Positions 5,783 to 6,117 of a DNA stretch of 6,117 nt are shown piece after piece. The stretch covers positions 1 to 6,117 of the forward strand of contig JAGKXD010000163.1 of NCBI GenBank assembly GCA_021151525.1, written 5' to 3'. This DNA comes from Cellvibrionaceae bacterium (lineage in GTDB: Bacteria > Pseudomonadota > Gammaproteobacteria > Pseudomonadales > Cellvibrionaceae). The notes under the pieces were generated by a model. The model did no database searches. It was not told where the DNA came from and saw nothing but the letters and a program-made list of their open reading frames with translations. Both the position numbers and the translations under genes were made by a program. Position 1 is the stretch's first letter; every line of letters begins with the position of its first letter.

Positions 5783-6052
5783 TCACTCCGCCGTCAACAC
5801 CAAACACCCTTGCATTGCGCGGATCGTCACCGGCGTGTTAATGGTGAATCCCGCCTGTTCCAACCAATGCCCCTTGAATTGCAACCAGGGCACGGTTGCC
5901 TGTGGCGGGTACTGTGTCTTGCGGTGATAGTCCACCATGCGCCCGGTCTTGACCTTGCGAATGTGACAGGGTGGTGTTGCTTGCGTAGAATCGCGTCTAG
6001 CCCGTACGTTGTGGTGAGTTTGCGAGCCGCAACATTTGTAATCGCAAATCAC
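5783..6052 (-). CDS. symE: SymE family type I addiction module toxin
   Basis: An 89-residue protein whose C-terminal half is clearly SymE-like: PWLQFKGHWLEQAGF (residues 55-69) and TPVTIRAMQGCLVLTAE (73-89), the AbrB/MazE-like swapped-hairpin domain of the family. The preceding HIRKVKTGRMVDYHRK (30-45) matches the usual linker. In E. coli, SymE is an SOS-induced toxin that affects nucleic acids, kept silent by the antisense RNA SymR and by Lon. The start is uncertain: GTG at 6052-6050 is the only upstream in-frame start and lacks a good ribosome binding site, while ATG at codon 39 would remove the linker. The first 30 residues do not look conserved, so the 5' end could be altered. The gene converges on the rhs fragment unit; SymE-like genes near rhs loci are familiar. 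The start codon lies in a hairpin, and an antisense promoter sits inside the gene. Confidence 0.85.
   Translation of the reverse strand: MICDYKCCGSQTHHNVRARRDSTQATPPCHIRKVKTGRMVDYHRKTQYPPQATVPWLQFKGHWLEQAGFTINTPVTIRAMQGCLVLTAE
5963..5991 (+). promoter_or_regulatory. Candidate antisense promoter inside symE
   Basis: GTGACA (5963-5968, 5 of 6 consensus positions) and TAGAAT (5986-5991, 5 of 6) are separated by exactly 17 bases. It is the best sigma70-like match I found in the window. It reads out through the 5' end of symE on the opposite strand, with initiation expected near 5998-5999. This is where a SymR-type antisense promoter would lie. It sits within coding sequence, so a chance match remains possible. 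Confidence 0.42.
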
Positions 6053-6073
6053 ATTTCTGTTTTCGATTACGAA
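6035..6073 (-). promoter_or_regulatory. Hairpin around the symE start codon
   Basis: GTAATCG (6038-6044) pairs with CGATTAC (6064-6070), extended outward by a wobble and two T-A pairs (6035-6037 with 6071-6073) and inward, past one mismatch, by AAA/TTT (6046-6048 with 6060-6062). In symE mRNA the GTG start (6052-6050) lies in the loop region, so the fold could limit ribosome access. The complementary RNA folds in the same way, as kissing antisense pairs often do. Confidence 0.4.
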
Positions 6074-6100
6074 AAACCAATTAATGGCTTAAGGTTTTTC
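6071..6100 (+). terminator. Possible terminator of the antisense RNA
   Basis: GAAAAACC (6071-6078) pairs with GGTTTTTC (6093-6100). Inside it, after a 2-base bulge, TTAA (6081-6084) pairs with TTAA (6089-6092) around the loop TGGC. The T-run is part of the stem, and the stem is poor in GC, so termination would be weak to moderate. The A-run and T-run also allow function on the opposite strand, within the symE leader region. Confidence 0.33.
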
Positions 6101-6117
6101 TGCGCGTTGGGATTGGC

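Larger units (their letters stand above)
5999..6100 (+). ncRNA. Candidate SymR-like antisense RNA
   Basis: A predicted transcript of about 100 nt from the promoter at 5963-5991 to the hairpin at 6071-6100. It is complementary to the first 18 codons of symE, its start codon and its leader. It would fold into a hairpin at 6035-6073 and then a terminator-like hairpin. E. coli SymR is a somewhat shorter antisense RNA in the same position and blocks symE translation. The boundaries and the existence of this RNA are inferred from promoter, structure and position; no sequence similarity to SymR is claimed. Confidence 0.35.

Noticed and set aside
5949..5977. TTGACC at 5949-5954 as the -35 box of the antisense promoter
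   Set aside because: At 17-base spacing the -10 would be TGGTGT, a poor match; the GTGACA/TAGAAT pair is much better.
6057..6072. LexA box upstream of symE (CTGT-N8-ACAG expected, as in E. coli symE)
   Set aside because: Only the CTGT half is present; the other half reads ACGA, and the centre is not the alternating AT typical of LexA sites.
1..6117. CRISPR arrays, tRNA or rRNA genes and insertion sequence transposases
   Set aside because: No regularly spaced direct repeats, cloverleaf-like sequences or transposase motifs were seen on either strand.

Overview
The window looks like chromosomal DNA of a Gammaproteobacterium of the Cellvibrionaceae type (Cellvibrio, Teredinibacter, Saccharophagus). 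This is inferred from the gene mix (tryptophan-halogenase-like flavoproteins next to a SapC-family gene and a DUF6445-type gene, then Rhs debris) and from the intermediate base composition. It is not proven, since no rRNA or housekeeping gene is present. All genes are on the + strand except a SymE-like gene near the right end and one doubtful mini-ORF.

Left part (1-4431), metabolic locus. A flavin-dependent halogenase enters from beyond the left edge (about 109 N-terminal residues missing). It overlaps by 8 bases a gene of the DUF6445 type, in which I see an HxD...H...R triad typical of 2-oxoglutarate/Fe(II) oxygenases. After a 187-base gap with a possible promoter comes a SapC-family gene, closed by an intrinsic terminator that includes its stop codon. 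A second, complete halogenase paralogue follows from a GTG start with a clear ribosome binding site. Two paralogous FAD halogenases, a putative Fe(II) oxygenase and SapC suggest coordinated oxidative modification of an unknown, possibly indole-containing or peptide, substrate. No flavin reductase or TonB receptor is visible here.

Boundary (4432-4646). A hairpin of about 24 bp with an A-tract and a T-tract (4441-4493) closes the metabolic locus and could terminate in both directions. About 130 bases without a recognisable gene follow.

Right part (4623-6117), accessory module. A 3' fragment of an rhs gene holds the end of the Rhs core and a variable C-terminal domain that looks like a polymorphic toxin. 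It is followed after 18 bases by a small gene in the position of an immunity gene, then a strong terminator. Convergent to it is a SymE-family toxin gene. Its 5' end carries, on the opposite strand, a good sigma70-like promoter, a hairpin around the symE start codon and a terminator-like hairpin. Together these form a candidate antisense RNA of about 100 nt in the position expected of SymR. This candidate type I toxin-antitoxin pair and the oxygenase-like DUF6445 protein beside the halogenases are the most interesting points of the window.
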